The notes under the pieces were generated by a model. It worked only from the letters and a program-made list of their open reading frames with translations, did no database searches and had not been told where the DNA came from. A stretch of 64,000 bases of DNA from Erythrobacter litoralis (GTDB lineage: Bacteria; Pseudomonadota; Alphaproteobacteria; Sphingomonadales; Sphingomonadaceae), in assembly GCF_029760855.1 (NCBI RefSeq), contig NZ_SOSI01000003.1, forward strand, positions 469,453 through 533,452, read 5' to 3'. How positions within the stretch are numbered: position 1 is the first letter of the stretch; each line of letters opens with the position of its first letter. This document shows, piece by piece, positions 43,805 through 52,612 of the stretch. Both the position numbers and the translations under genes were made by a program.

Positions 43805-44050
43805 ATGGACCGATCGCAAGTCGATGCCCGCATTCGCGAGCTGGCCGAACCCTTCAACAAGAAGGGCATCGAAATCACGGACGATACGACGTTCCAGAAC
43901 GATCTGGAATTCGACAGCCTGACGGTGATGGATTTCGTCGCCGCGATCGAGGACGAGTTCGACATCATCATCTCGATGAACCAGCAGGCCGAGATTGAGA
44001 CCTATGGCCAACTGGTCGACTCGGTGCACAAGCTGCAGGCCAAGCCATGA
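43805..44050 (+). CDS. Acyl carrier protein dedicated to sphingolipid synthesis
   Basis: An 81 aa acyl carrier protein. Ser38 in EFDSLTVMDF is the 4'-phosphopantetheine attachment site. Its gene overlaps the serine palmitoyltransferase gene by 4 bp (ATGA). In Sphingomonadales and Caulobacter an ACP beside SPT is thought to deliver the acyl chain to SPT, so this is inferred as the sphingolipid ACP and not the main fatty-acid ACP. Confidence 0.9.
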   Translation: MDRSQVDARIRELAEPFNKKGIEITDDTTFQNDLEFDSLTVMDFVAAIEDEFDIIISMNQQAEIETYGQLVDSVHKLQAKP

Positions 44051-45297
44051 GCGAAGGCATCGCCCAGGCGGACCAGCCGCAGACCCTGGAAGGCGAAGGG
44101 CGCGACTTGTTCTCCAAGTTCGACGACATCATCGCGATGCGCGAGGGGTTGCTGTCGAAGGGCGTCGAAGACCCGTTCAACCTTGTGATGGAGCAGGTTC
44201 TCTCGCCGACGCGGGCGATCTGCAACGGGCGCGAGACGATCCTGCTCGGTACCTACAATTACATGGGCATGACCTTCGATCCAGACGTGGTCGAAGCGGG
44301 CAAGCAGGCCCTGGCCGATTTCGGCAGCGGGACGACCGGCAGCCGGGTCCTGAACGGCACCTATCAGGGGCACAAGGACGTCGAGGAAGCGCTGCGCGAC
44401 TTCTACGACATGGACCACGCGATGGTCTTCTCCACCGGCTACCAGTCCAATCTGGGCATCATCAGCACTATCGCCGGCAAGGGCGACTATATCCTCCTCG
44501 ATATCGACAGCCACGCCAGCATCTGGGACGGCTGCGCGCTGGGTGATGCGGAAATCGTGCCGTTCAAGCACAACGATATCGAGGCGATGGAAAAGCGCCT
44601 CAAGCGCATTCCGGAAGATGCCGGCAAGCTCGTCATCCTCGAAGGCGTCTATTCCATGCTCGGCGATGTCGCGCCGCTGAAGGAAATGGTCGCCATCGCG
44701 AAGCAATACGGCGCGATGATCCTGGTCGACGAGGCGCATTCGATGGGTTTCATCGGCGAGAACGGGCGCGGTGTAGTAGAACAGGCCGGTGTGATCGACG
44801 ATGTCGACTTCATCATCGGAACGTTCTCGAAAAGCGTCGGCACGGTCGGCGGCTTCTGCGTTTCCAACCACCCGAAATTCGAGATCATGCGGCTGGTGTG
44901 CCGCCCCTACGTGTTCACGGCCAGCCTGCCGCCGAGCGTGGTGGCGACCGCCTGCGTCTCGATCCGCAAGCTGATGGATGCCGCGGACAAGCGCGCGCAT
45001 CTGTGGGACAATTCGAAAACGCTGCACAAGGGCCTGCGCGATCTCGGTTTCACCCTTGGTACCGACGAACCGCAAAGCGCGATCATCGCGGTCATTATGC
45101 CCGACCTCGAACAGGGGGCGGCAATGTGGGAAGCGCTGATCAAGGGCGGGCTTTACGTCAATCTCGCCCGTCCTCCGGCAACCCCTGCCAACATGACGCT
45201 GCTGCGCTGCTCGCTCTGCGCCGAGCATAGCGAGGACGAGGTGCAGCAGATCCTTACGATCTTCGAGCAGGCGGGCAAACAGGTCGGGATCATCTGA
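44047..45297 (+). CDS. spt: Serine palmitoyltransferase
   Basis: PLP enzyme of the alpha-oxoamine synthase family that joins L-serine and a palmitoyl thioester to give 3-ketodihydrosphingosine, the first step to the glycosphingolipids that replace LPS in sphingomonads. The 416 aa carry the PLP lysine at 262 (GTFSKSVGTVGG), stacking His156 (DIDSHASIW) and Asp228 (ILVDEAHS). These match His159, Asp231 and Lys265 of the characterised Sphingomonas paucimobilis enzyme with a constant shift of three. Translationally coupled to the ACP gene. Confidence 0.94.
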   Translation: MSEGIAQADQPQTLEGEGRDLFSKFDDIIAMREGLLSKGVEDPFNLVMEQVLSPTRAICNGRETILLGTYNYMGMTFDPDVVEAGKQALADFGSGTTGSRVLNGTYQGHKDVEEALRDFYDMDHAMVFSTGYQSNLGIISTIAGKGDYILLDIDSHASIWDGCALGDAEIVPFKHNDIEAMEKRLKRIPEDAGKLVILEGVYSMLGDVAPLKEMVAIAKQYGAMILVDEAHSMGFIGENGRGVVEQAGVIDDVDFIIGTFSKSVGTVGGFCVSNHPKFEIMRLVCRPYVFTASLPPSVVATACVSIRKLMDAADKRAHLWDNSKTLHKGLRDLGFTLGTDEPQSAIIAVIMPDLEQGAAMWEALIKGGLYVNLARPPATPANMTLLRCSLCAEHSEDEVQQILTIFEQAGKQVGII

Positions 45298-45307
45298 GCC
45301 GCATTTC

Positions 45308-46960
45308 GTGAAAGCCGTGCTTGGATGGCTCGGGCGTACCGGCCTGCTCTATCTGCTGCTGTGCGCGGCCATTGCCTTCTACCTGTTCGCCTGGCCGGCA
45401 ATCTCGGCGCGTCTCTCCAACGAGGACTTCCGGCAGGATGCGATGTCCATTGCCGAGGTTCGCACCCGGCTGATCGCGGACCGCGATGCGGCGCAGGCAC
45501 GGCTTGCGGACCGCGTCGATACGATCCGGTCCGCCAGTGCGGAGACTATCGCAGACCGGCTGGAAGCGGCGCGGGCCGAGCGCGCGGCTTTGGCCGCCGA
45601 ACTCGCCGAGGGCGAAGGCTGGCTCGACCGGATCAGGCCGTCGCGCATCCTCGAACGCAAACGCCGCGAATTGCAGCTTGCCGCTTTGGAAACCGAAATT
45701 GCCGCGCTCGAGGTTGCGCGGGAGAGAAGGGCGCGCGAGGCGGCGCTGGATCGGGCGCGAAACCAGCTAGAAGGCTACGCACGTATTCCGACCGCGGCGG
45801 CAGTCGAGATCTCTCAGCGACTTTGCAGCCGCGCGAGGGCAGCGCTGGCCCAGTACGACCGGCAGGAGCCGATCGAGCGCAATCTTCGCACGATTTTCCT
45901 GCGGGAACGCGAACCGCTGGTGGAGCGGGAAGATACGCTGTGCGAGCAAGCACGCGATCGCAAAGTTCGCCGCGACCGCGGGCTGGCCGCCGCATCGAGT
46001 GTCAGGGAAGCGCGCGCGCGATTGCAAGCGATCGAAGATTTCACCCTTGCTGCCCTCCCCGATCCGACGACCGACCTGTCCGATACCACGGTGCGCGATG
46101 TGATGATGCGGGCCGCGCTCGCTCTGCTCGCAATCCTGCTGATGCCCTTCGCCATCCGAACCCTGTTCTACTATGTGCTCGCGCCGAGTGCCGAACGCCG
46201 CCCGCCGATCCGCCTCATCCGCGACGGCACCCTGCCCGCCACCATCGCGACGGGTAAGCGATCCGGCCCCTCGCTGCAGATCGAACTCGGCGACAACGAG
46301 GAATTGCTCGTGCGGCAGGGCTATCTCCAGTCCAGCCAAAGCGGCGCAACCATGCGCACGCAATGGCTTCTGAGCTGGCGCAACCCCCTCACCAGTCTTG
46401 CCAGCGGGATGGCCTTCCTCACCGCGGCGCGCGGCAGGGGCGCGATGTTCGGCATTTCGGCCCGTGCCGATCCGTTCGCGGAAATCGCGAGGATAGATCT
46501 TGCGAAAGGGGCGGCGCTGGTCCTGCAACCGCGTGCGCTGGCGGCGGTGGTGCAGCCGATTGCTGCGCCGCTCAAGATCGAAAGCCGCTGGCGGTTGTTC
46601 AGCCTGCACGCCTGGCTCACCTTCCAGTTTCGGTACCTCGTCTTTCACGGCCCTGCTTCCATGATCGTCAAAGGCGGGCGCGGAGTGCGGGTCGAACCGG
46701 CGCGGGCGGGCCGGGTGTTCGGGCAGGACCAGCTGCTCGGCTTTTCCGCGCGCCTCGCCTACGCGATTCGCCGCAACGAAACGTTCCAGCCCTATTTGTT
46801 CGGCAAGGAACCGCTGTTCCGCGACCGGGTGGCCGATACCGAGCCCGATGCGGGCGGCGTGCTCGTGATCGAGGAAGCGCCGATGGCCGGAAAGCGCGGC
46901 GGCGTACGCGCAGGGCTCGAAAACGCCTTCGACGCCGTCCTAAAGGCATTCGGCATCTGA
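45308..46960 (+). CDS. Large coiled-coil membrane protein following SPT
   Basis: A 550 aa protein of no family that I recognise. One N-terminal helix (about 10-30), then an Arg/Ala/Glu-rich coiled coil (about 45-250), a second membrane segment (about 258-288) and a soluble C-terminal domain with a beta-rich look (LVRQGYLQSSQSGATMRTQW, RVFGQDQLLGFSARLAYAIRR). GTG start at 45308, 10 bp after spt. The tight spacing puts it in the sphingolipid operon, so a role in sphingolipid handling or membrane organisation is a reasonable guess, but no motif shows it. Confidence 0.75.
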   Translation: MKAVLGWLGRTGLLYLLLCAAIAFYLFAWPAISARLSNEDFRQDAMSIAEVRTRLIADRDAAQARLADRVDTIRSASAETIADRLEAARAERAALAAELAEGEGWLDRIRPSRILERKRRELQLAALETEIAALEVARERRAREAALDRARNQLEGYARIPTAAAVEISQRLCSRARAALAQYDRQEPIERNLRTIFLREREPLVEREDTLCEQARDRKVRRDRGLAAASSVREARARLQAIEDFTLAALPDPTTDLSDTTVRDVMMRAALALLAILLMPFAIRTLFYYVLAPSAERRPPIRLIRDGTLPATIATGKRSGPSLQIELGDNEELLVRQGYLQSSQSGATMRTQWLLSWRNPLTSLASGMAFLTAARGRGAMFGISARADPFAEIARIDLAKGAALVLQPRALAAVVQPIAAPLKIESRWRLFSLHAWLTFQFRYLVFHGPASMIVKGGRGVRVEPARAGRVFGQDQLLGFSARLAYAIRRNETFQPYLFGKEPLFRDRVADTEPDAGGVLVIEEAPMAGKRGGVRAGLENAFDAVLKAFGI

Positions 46961-47022
46961 CGGAACGCGTCATCGGCTGAACCGTCTTTCCGGCATACCT
47001 CCATGCAAACGAAGGACACCTG

Positions 47023-47451
47023 ATGAAAATCACGAACACCGCCCACGCCCGTTACGAAGGCCTCGGCAAAAGCGGCAAGGGGCACGTCTCCTCGCAATCC
47101 GGCGCGCTCGATCATCCCTACGGTTTCAACACCCGGTTCGAGGATGCGCCCGGGACCAATCCCGAAGAGCTGATCGCGGCTGCCCACGCCGCCTGCTTCA
47201 CCATGGCGCTGTCGATGCAGCTCGCGGGCGAAGGCTATGAGGATGGCCAGCTCGATACCGATGCGAAGGTCACACTGGAAAAGGACGGCGACGGCTTCAC
47301 CGTCACGAAATCCGACCTGACGCTGACCGGAAAGGTCGACGGAATCGACAAGGCGAAGTTCGAGGAGCTGGCAAACAAGGCGAAGGCGAACTGCCCGATT
47401 TCCAAGCTGCTGAACGCGGACATCTCGCTTGAGACGACCTTCGAGAGCTGA
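47023..47451 (+). CDS. OsmC/Ohr family peroxiredoxin
   Basis: A 142 aa OsmC-type hydroperoxide peroxidase. The two redox cysteines lie in AAHAACFTMALS and ANCPISKLLN, and the conserved PEELIAAAHAACF stretch identifies the OsmC rather than Ohr branch. It likely reduces organic hydroperoxides in the cytoplasm. The SD-like AAGGA lies upstream. It is convergent with the following secreted-protein gene. Confidence 0.92.
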   Translation: MKITNTAHARYEGLGKSGKGHVSSQSGALDHPYGFNTRFEDAPGTNPEELIAAAHAACFTMALSMQLAGEGYEDGQLDTDAKVTLEKDGDGFTVTKSDLTLTGKVDGIDKAKFEELANKAKANCPISKLLNADISLETTFES

Positions 47452-47461
47452 ACGCTACGAC

Positions 47462-48361
47462 CTATAGCGTAACGGAACTTTTCGCATTCGACGTTGCGAG
47501 CGTTCCGGATTGGGTGGCGAATGCGCTGCCCGAGAAACTCTCTGTGCCGTCTTCGATCATCCACCGGATGTTCGGGGGCGGCACCTTGCCGTAAGTATCG
47601 AAGTTTCCGGCAGCGGCTACGCGGTATGGGGACGACGGCACTGCCACGTCCGACCCAGGCGTTGCCAAGAAGTTCGTGAAAGCGAAGCCGGCTAATGGCA
47701 ATGAATCGAGCGCTAACGGTGCGCTCGGCATGCGACCTTCGGCGGCCCCAAGTATGATCGGCGCTTGCATGGCTGGACGAAGAACGTCCGCTTTCGCAGG
47801 TAGCGGCAAACCCACCGCTGCCGCCAGATCGGCACCCGTTGGTCCGTCCAGTTTTGATGCAGAAGCGAGTCGCCGCGCATCCTCGACGCGGTCTTCCTCG
47901 AACGCGATCCGCGCCTCGATGTGGGCAGCCACGGTGTCGACGAGATCGGTCCGAACCAGTTCGGTCAGGGTTTTCGAAGCGTTTCCTTCGCCCCCCTCGG
48001 AAACCGCCAAATTATCGCGGGCATTCGTGACGAGGTAACGGGCATATTCGATGTGGCCGAGAGCGGCATGGGCATAGGCTTGGCGCACCATGCGGACATA
48101 GCCGCCGACCCAATCCGCCAACACGGCGTGGGCGTCCGTACCATCGCCAGGCTCCGGCGGCGGGCCTGGTAGCGGGGCGTCCGGATCCTCCTCCGCCACG
48201 AGCACCGCCCAGTCCGCTGCTGCTTCGTCGGCGAACATCTCATGCCGTATCTCGGTAAAAGTCAGCCGCAGGTCCGCGTCCGATGTCGTCCCCTCGGCAT
48301 GCGCGGCAGGGGCCGCCGGCATGGCCGATGCCAGTACCAATGCTGCCGCCATGCGTTTCAC
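47462..48361 (-). CDS. Hypothetical secreted protein
   Basis: A 299 aa frame with a signal peptide (cut after AAHA, about residue 22). The first half is acidic and helical (an alpha-helical repeat-like stretch around VRQAYAHAALGHIEYARYLVTNARDNL). The second half is Pro/Ala/Ser-rich, probably low structure. GTG start at 48361; an ATG three codons in is equally good. No family is recognised. The frame is uninterrupted and has normal codon bias for this genome, so it is likely a real gene. Confidence 0.65.
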   Translation of the reverse strand: MKRMAAALVLASAMPAAPAAHAEGTTSDADLRLTFTEIRHEMFADEAAADWAVLVAEEDPDAPLPGPPPEPGDGTDAHAVLADWVGGYVRMVRQAYAHAALGHIEYARYLVTNARDNLAVSEGGEGNASKTLTELVRTDLVDTVAAHIEARIAFEEDRVEDARRLASASKLDGPTGADLAAAVGLPLPAKADVLRPAMQAPIILGAAEGRMPSAPLALDSLPLAGFAFTNFLATPGSDVAVPSSPYRVAAAGNFDTYGKVPPPNIRWMIEDGTESFSGSAFATQSGTLATSNAKSSVTL

Positions 48362-48422
48362 CCGAGCTCTCCTTTCGCTACGAAAGGATCGCTACACGGG
48401 CATCCCTAATATCCGGTTGAGA

Positions 48423-49073
48423 TCAGCCTGCGGGATTGGCCTGTACGGTGGTTTCGCCCGCGCACACGTCGTTCGGGTCGTTCTCGTCTCCACCGCCGAG
48501 CTGGGTGATGGCGAGGATACCACCAACCACCAGCAGCACGAAGACGGTCGTCACGGTGCCGAGATACTTGTCGATCACCCGCTTGATCGGCGCGCCGAAC
48601 AGGCGGAACAGCACGCCCACCGTCATGAAGATCAGGCCCCGCCCCGCGATGCTGGCGAGGATGAAGGTGACGAGGTTCATGCCGATGAAGCCCGCCGTAA
48701 TGGTCAGCAGCTTGAACGGAACAGGCGTCGCGCCCGCGATCAGGATCGCCTCGAAATCGTATTCGCGCAGATAGCACGCGGCGACCGGAAAGCTTTCCGT
48801 CAGGCCCAGCGCGCCGAGCAGCCAGGCGCCGATCGTATCGTACAGTCCCCAGCCGATGGCGTATCCGAACAATCCGCCCAGCACCGAAGCGGCAGTGCAG
48901 ACGAAGGCGAAGCGCAGCGCCTTTTTGGGTTCGGCGAGACACATCAGCCCGAGCAGGGGATGCGGCGGAATCGGGAAGAAGCTCGACTCGACGAAGGAGA
49001 ACAGGGCCAGCCACCACACCGCATGGGGGTGCGCCGCCTTTTCCATCGTCCAATTGTAAAGCCCGCGCAGCAT
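48423..49073 (-). CDS. YqaA family membrane protein (VTT/DedA-like)
   Basis: A 216 aa inner-membrane protein with the VTT-domain pattern of the YqaA branch: ESSFFPIPPHPLLG, a Gly-rich helix (GGLFGYAIGWGLYD) and the conserved GATPVPFKLLTITAGFIGMN. DedA-like proteins flip phospholipids in characterised cases. It is divergent from the gene transfer agent cluster across a 228-bp gap that holds the cluster's promoter. Confidence 0.88.
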   Translation of the reverse strand: MLRGLYNWTMEKAAHPHAVWWLALFSFVESSFFPIPPHPLLGLMCLAEPKKALRFAFVCTAASVLGGLFGYAIGWGLYDTIGAWLLGALGLTESFPVAACYLREYDFEAILIAGATPVPFKLLTITAGFIGMNLVTFILASIAGRGLIFMTVGVLFRLFGAPIKRVIDKYLGTVTTVFVLLVVGGILAITQLGGGDENDPNDVCAGETTVQANPAG

Positions 49074-49149
49074 ATCGGCGTCCCTTCCACCCCGTGAAGC
49101 GCGCCCATTAGCAGCAAGGCGAACCAGAGCAAGGAGGATCGCCTCTCGT

Positions 49150-49168
49150 AATAACCTATTTGGTTATT
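49150..49168. promoter_or_regulatory. Inverted repeat just upstream of the GTA promoter
   Basis: AATAACC-TATTT-GGTTATT is a perfect 7-5-7 dyad ending 5 bp before the -35 element at 49174. TTTGGTTA, which spans its right arm (49159-49166), recurs at 49191-49198 over the spacer and -10, 32 bp away, about three helical turns. This is where a GTA activator or repressor would be expected to bind. Confidence 0.6.
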
Positions 49169-49173
49169 TCTTA

Positions 49174-49202
49174 TTGACATCGTGACGCTCTTTGGTTAGA
49201 CA
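49174..49202 (+). promoter_or_regulatory. GTA cluster promoter
   Basis: TTGACA (49174-49179) and TAGACA (49197-49202) at 17-bp spacing, facing the small terminase gene. The -35 is a perfect match and the -10 keeps the first A and last A. The predicted transcript start near 49209 gives a leader of about 93 nt before the ATG, which contains a terminator. Confidence 0.65.
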
Positions 49203-49235
49203 AATTGAACATCGCGATAGTGTGATTCGCCAGCC

Positions 49236-49272
49236 GGGCGGCCGACCTCATCAAGGTTCGCCGCCCTTTTTT
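49236..49272 (+). terminator. Terminator/attenuator in the GTA leader
   Basis: A hairpin with arms of 13 nt (GGGCGGC...ACCT and AGGT...GCCGCCC, one mismatch and one G-U pair, loop CATCA) followed by TTTTTT. It lies between the promoter and the first gene, so basal transcripts would stop after about 64 nt. SD-like GGGAGAG follows at 49291-49297, before ATG 49302. Confidence 0.82.
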
Positions 49273-49301
49273 ACGCCAGCTCCAAACGTCGGGAGAGACG
49301 A

Positions 49302-49784
49302 ATGGCCACCAAGCGCAAACCGAAATCGCGCGCACCGAAAGGATGGAAGGATGCGTTTCTCGCCGAACTCGCCCATAGTTCGAACGTCTCGCTCGCCGCG
49401 CGCAAGGCGAAGGTCGACAGCAGCACCGTCTACAAGGCGCGCCGCAGCGAACCGGACTTTTACCGCGCCTGGCAGGAAGCTCTCGCCGAAGGATACGACA
49501 ATCTGGAAATGGACCTGCTGCGCCGCCTGCGCATCGGCGAGATGACTGGCGGCGGCCCCACCAAGTCGCGCCGCAAATACGACAACGCCATCGCCTTCCG
49601 CCTGCTTTCCGCCCACCGCGAAGCGGTTGGCCGGCAGAGGGCTTTGCGCGCCAACGAAGACGAGGACGCCATTATCGCTTCGATCAACGCGAAGCTCGAA
49701 AAGATGCGCCAGCGCCAGCTTGCGGCCGAACAGGAACTGGAGAACGACGGCGTCTATCGCATGGACCGACATGCGGGATCTTAA
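49302..49784 (+). CDS. GTA small terminase subunit (g1-like)
   Basis: A 160 aa protein with a basic N-terminus (KRKPKSRAPKGWKDAFL), a helix-turn-helix-like segment (SNVSLAARKAKVDSSTVYKARR) and a C-terminal helical coil (IIASINAKLEKMRQRQLAAEQ). This matches the small-terminase-like g1 position of RcGTA: it would bind DNA and regulate the large terminase for headful packaging of host DNA. It overlaps the TerL gene by 14 bp. Confidence 0.82.
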   Translation: MATKRKPKSRAPKGWKDAFLAELAHSSNVSLAARKAKVDSSTVYKARRSEPDFYRAWQEALAEGYDNLEMDLLRRLRIGEMTGGGPTKSRRKYDNAIAFRLLSAHREAVGRQRALRANEDEDAIIASINAKLEKMRQRQLAAEQELENDGVYRMDRHAGS

Positions 49785-51105
49785 TGCGCTGCTCGCTTGG
49801 CTGCTGAAGCTCGAGGAAGAGAAGCGATTAGCCGAACTCGCCCGTCTCAGCCGGTCGGAACGCGAGGAGTTTCGCTACCACTGGCATCTCTGGGCGCGGA
49901 CCAACCAGATCGCGCCGCCGGGCGAGTGGCGGACCTGGCTCGTCAGCGCCGGTCGCGGCTTCGGCAAGACACGCGCCGGGGCAGAATGGGTACGCGAAAA
50001 GGTTCGGCATACGCCCGACGCCCGGATCGCGCTGGTCGGGGCCAGCCTTGCCGAAGCGCGCAGCGTGATGGTGGAGGGGGAAAGCGGACTGCTCGCCTGC
50101 TGCCCGCCGCACAATGCCCCGCTGTTCGAGCCGTCGCTCCGCCGACTGGTCTGGCCGAACGGGGCGATGGCGTTTCTCTATTCCGCCGCCGAGCCGGAGG
50201 CGCTGCGCGGTCCGCAGCACCACTATGCCTGGTGCGACGAGATCGCGAAGTGGGACAATGCGTCGGAGCGTGCGACCCGGGCGTGGGACAATCTCGCCTT
50301 GGGCATGCGGCTCGGCGAGACACCCCAGACGTTGGCGACCACAACGCCGCGCGTCGTCGCGCTGATGAGGCGGCTCTGCGCCGAGGAAGCGGGCGGCGAC
50401 GTGATCGTCACGCGCGGCGCGACATACGAGAACGCGCAGAACCTGCCGCCGCGCTTCCTGCGCGACATGAAGCAGCAATTCGCGCGGACCTCGCTCGGGC
50501 GGCAGGAACTCGACGGCGTCTTGCTCGAAGATATGGACGGTGCCCTGTGGTCGCGCGCATTGCTCGAAAGCTGCCGCGACGAGGCGCTGGGCGATCCGCC
50601 GCTGCGGATCGTGATCGGCGTCGATCCACCGGCCAGCGATCGGGGCGACGAGTGCGGCATCGTGGTTTGCGGTCTCGGCGCGAGCGGGATGGGGCAGGTC
50701 CTTGCCGACGCATCCATCGCCCGCCCCCGCCCCGAACGCTGGGCCCGCGCGGTCGCCGATGCGGCAGCGGCGTGGAATGCGGACCGAGTGGTCGCCGAAG
50801 CCAATCAGGGCGGCCAGATGGTCGAAAGCGTGCTGCGCGCCGCCGACATCGCGCTGCCGGTCAAGCTGGTCCATGCAAGCCGCGGCAAGGCCGCCCGCGC
50901 CGAACCGGTCGCTGCCTTGTACGAAGCGGGCCGCGTTCGCCACACCGCCCTCTTCGCACGGCTGGAGGACCAGCTGTGCGGCATGATGACGGGCTGCGGT
51001 TATGAAGGCCCCGGTCGCTCGCCCGACCGCGCCGACGCCCTCATCTGGGCGCTCAGCGAACTGATGCTGGGCAAAGCGAACAGGCCGCGCGTCCGCCAGA
51101 TTTAA
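49771..51105 (+). CDS. GTA large terminase TerL (g2-like)
   Basis: ATP-driven motor that packages DNA into heads and cuts it. The 444 aa show Walker A GRGFGKT at residues 61-67 (SAGRGFGKTRAG), Walker B YAWCDEIAKW, an arginine-rich coupling region, then the RNase H-like nuclease with acidic residues in IGVDPPASDRGDECGI and RADALIWALSEL. ATG 49771 is used: the frame extends upstream but overlaps g1 and lacks family sequence there. No small cohesive-end features suggest other than headful packaging. Confidence 0.93.
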   Translation: MRDLNALLAWLLKLEEEKRLAELARLSRSEREEFRYHWHLWARTNQIAPPGEWRTWLVSAGRGFGKTRAGAEWVREKVRHTPDARIALVGASLAEARSVMVEGESGLLACCPPHNAPLFEPSLRRLVWPNGAMAFLYSAAEPEALRGPQHHYAWCDEIAKWDNASERATRAWDNLALGMRLGETPQTLATTTPRVVALMRRLCAEEAGGDVIVTRGATYENAQNLPPRFLRDMKQQFARTSLGRQELDGVLLEDMDGALWSRALLESCRDEALGDPPLRIVIGVDPPASDRGDECGIVVCGLGASGMGQVLADASIARPRPERWARAVADAAAAWNADRVVAEANQGGQMVESVLRAADIALPVKLVHASRGKAARAEPVAALYEAGRVRHTALFARLEDQLCGMMTGCGYEGPGRSPDRADALIWALSELMLGKANRPRVRQI

Positions 51106-51149
51106 GAAATGTCTCCCGGCTACGGCTGGATCGTTCCGAAAGGTATTCC

Positions 51150-52307
51150 ATGTCCTTCCTCACATCGCTCGCTTCCGCCTTCAAGGGCGGGGGCCCGTCG
51201 CGCGTGCCCTTGACGCGCGGCTACGTCTCGCCCTGGGCGAGTGCGCTCGACAGTCCGGCCACCGCCGGCGGGCATTACGATTATGCGCGGCAGGTCCGCG
51301 AGGCGTATCTCGCCAATCCGGTGGCGCAGCGTGCGGTGCGGATCGTCGCCGAAGGGGTCGGCGGCGCGCCGCTGGCCTGCGAGGATGCGCGGTTCCTCCA
51401 GCTGATCTCCTGTGCCTGCGGGGCGCAGCCGCTGCTCGAGACGCTGGCGGCGCAGCTTGCCCTGCACGGCAATGCCTATGTCCAGATCGTGAAGGACGGC
51501 GCGGGCGTGCCGGTCGACCTGCATCCCTTGCGCCCAGAACGGGTGAAGGTGATCGCCGGGGCGGACGGCTGGCCGAGCGCCTTTCGCTACACGCTGACCG
51601 ACGGGGCGCTGACGATCCCCATGACGGACGAGGACGGCTGGCCGAACATCGTCCATCTGAAAGGCTTTCACCCGGTCGACGATCATTACGGCGCGGGCTG
51701 CCTGTCCGCCGCCGCCGCCTCGGTGGCGATCCACAATGCGGCGGCGGAATGGAATCGCGCTCTCCTTGCCAATGCGGCGCGGCCCTCTGGCGCGCTCATT
51801 TACAACAGCGGCGATGCGGGCGGACTGACGGCGGAGCAATTCGCGCGGCTGAAAGAGGAATTGCAGGCGGCGTTCCAGGGGCAGGGCAATGCCGGGCGGC
51901 CGATGCTGCTCGAAGGCGGACTCGACTGGAAGGCGATGAGCCTGTCACCCGCCGACATGGACTTCGCCACGCTGAAGGCCGCCGCCGCGCGCGACATTGC
52001 GCTCGCCTTCGGAGTGCCGCCCATGCTGCTCGGCCTGCCGGGCGACAACACCTATTCCAATTATCGCGAGGCGAACCGCGCCCTGTGGCGGCTGACCCTG
52101 TTGCCGCTGATCGCGAAGATTCTCGATGGCCTGCATTCCGGCCTCGCCGACTGGTTCTCCGCCGCGCCGACCGTCGATCTCGACCGGGTGCCCGCACTGG
52201 CGGAGGACCGCGAGAAGCTGTGGGCGCAGGTCACCGCCGCCGATTTCCTCAGTCCCCTCGAAAAGCGCGAGATGCTCGGTCTCGCCCCACAGGAGAACCG
52301 CCAATGA
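51150..52307 (+). CDS. GTA portal protein (g3-like)
   Basis: A 385 aa HK97-family portal, the dodecameric ring through which DNA enters the head. It carries VAQRAVRIVAEGVGGAPL, LALHGNAYVQIVKDGAG, and the C-terminal DIALAFGVPPMLLGLPGDNTYSN block typical of phage portals. The ATG is 45 bp after TerL, with an SD-like AAAGG. The stop overlaps g3.5 (ATGA). Confidence 0.93.
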   Translation: MSFLTSLASAFKGGGPSRVPLTRGYVSPWASALDSPATAGGHYDYARQVREAYLANPVAQRAVRIVAEGVGGAPLACEDARFLQLISCACGAQPLLETLAAQLALHGNAYVQIVKDGAGVPVDLHPLRPERVKVIAGADGWPSAFRYTLTDGALTIPMTDEDGWPNIVHLKGFHPVDDHYGAGCLSAAAASVAIHNAAAEWNRALLANAARPSGALIYNSGDAGGLTAEQFARLKEELQAAFQGQGNAGRPMLLEGGLDWKAMSLSPADMDFATLKAAAARDIALAFGVPPMLLGLPGDNTYSNYREANRALWRLTLLPLIAKILDGLHSGLADWFSAAPTVDLDRVPALAEDREKLWAQVTAADFLSPLEKREMLGLAPQENRQ

Positions 52308-52612
52308 CCCGCGAAGACATGCTGGCGCGGCTGATCGCGCAGGCCGATGCACAGGGCGGCGATCTCGTCACCCTGCGCGCCATCGTGGAGGAGTCGACCG
52401 AACTCGGCGCGAAACGCGTGCTCGACCGGCTCGGCCTCGGCGATGCGAATGCGCATGACGACTTGGACGAATTACGCGAGCTTCTGGGCGCATGGCGCGA
52501 TGCCAAGGCGAGCGCGTGGAAAGCGACGGTCGAGTGGCTGACGCGCGGCCTGCTCGCGCTGCTGCTGGTCGGTATCGCGGTGCGGCTCGGCGTCGGGAAC
52601 ATGCTGCGATGA
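52304..52612 (+). CDS. Small GTA protein at the g3.5 position
   Basis: A 102 aa protein with a helical N-terminal half (AIVEESTELGAKRVLDRLGLGD) and one membrane-like helix near the end (LTRGLLALLLVGIAVRLGVG). It matches the position and layout of the RcGTA ORF g3.5 (DUF6127 type). It overlaps both neighbours by 4 bp. Role unknown; membrane association is suggested by the last helix. Confidence 0.8.
   Translation: MTREDMLARLIAQADAQGGDLVTLRAIVEESTELGAKRVLDRLGLGDANAHDDLDELRELLGAWRDAKASAWKATVEWLTRGLLALLLVGIAVRLGVGNMLR

Noticed and set aside
47453..47471. Dyad ACGCTA...TAGCGT at the osmC-secreted protein junction
   Set aside because: Short stem overlapping the stop codon region with no T-run; not convincing as a terminator.
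49797..51005. A 402-codon Arg-rich frame in the terminase region
   Set aside because: It is a shifted frame of TerL, whose own frame has Walker and nuclease motifs.
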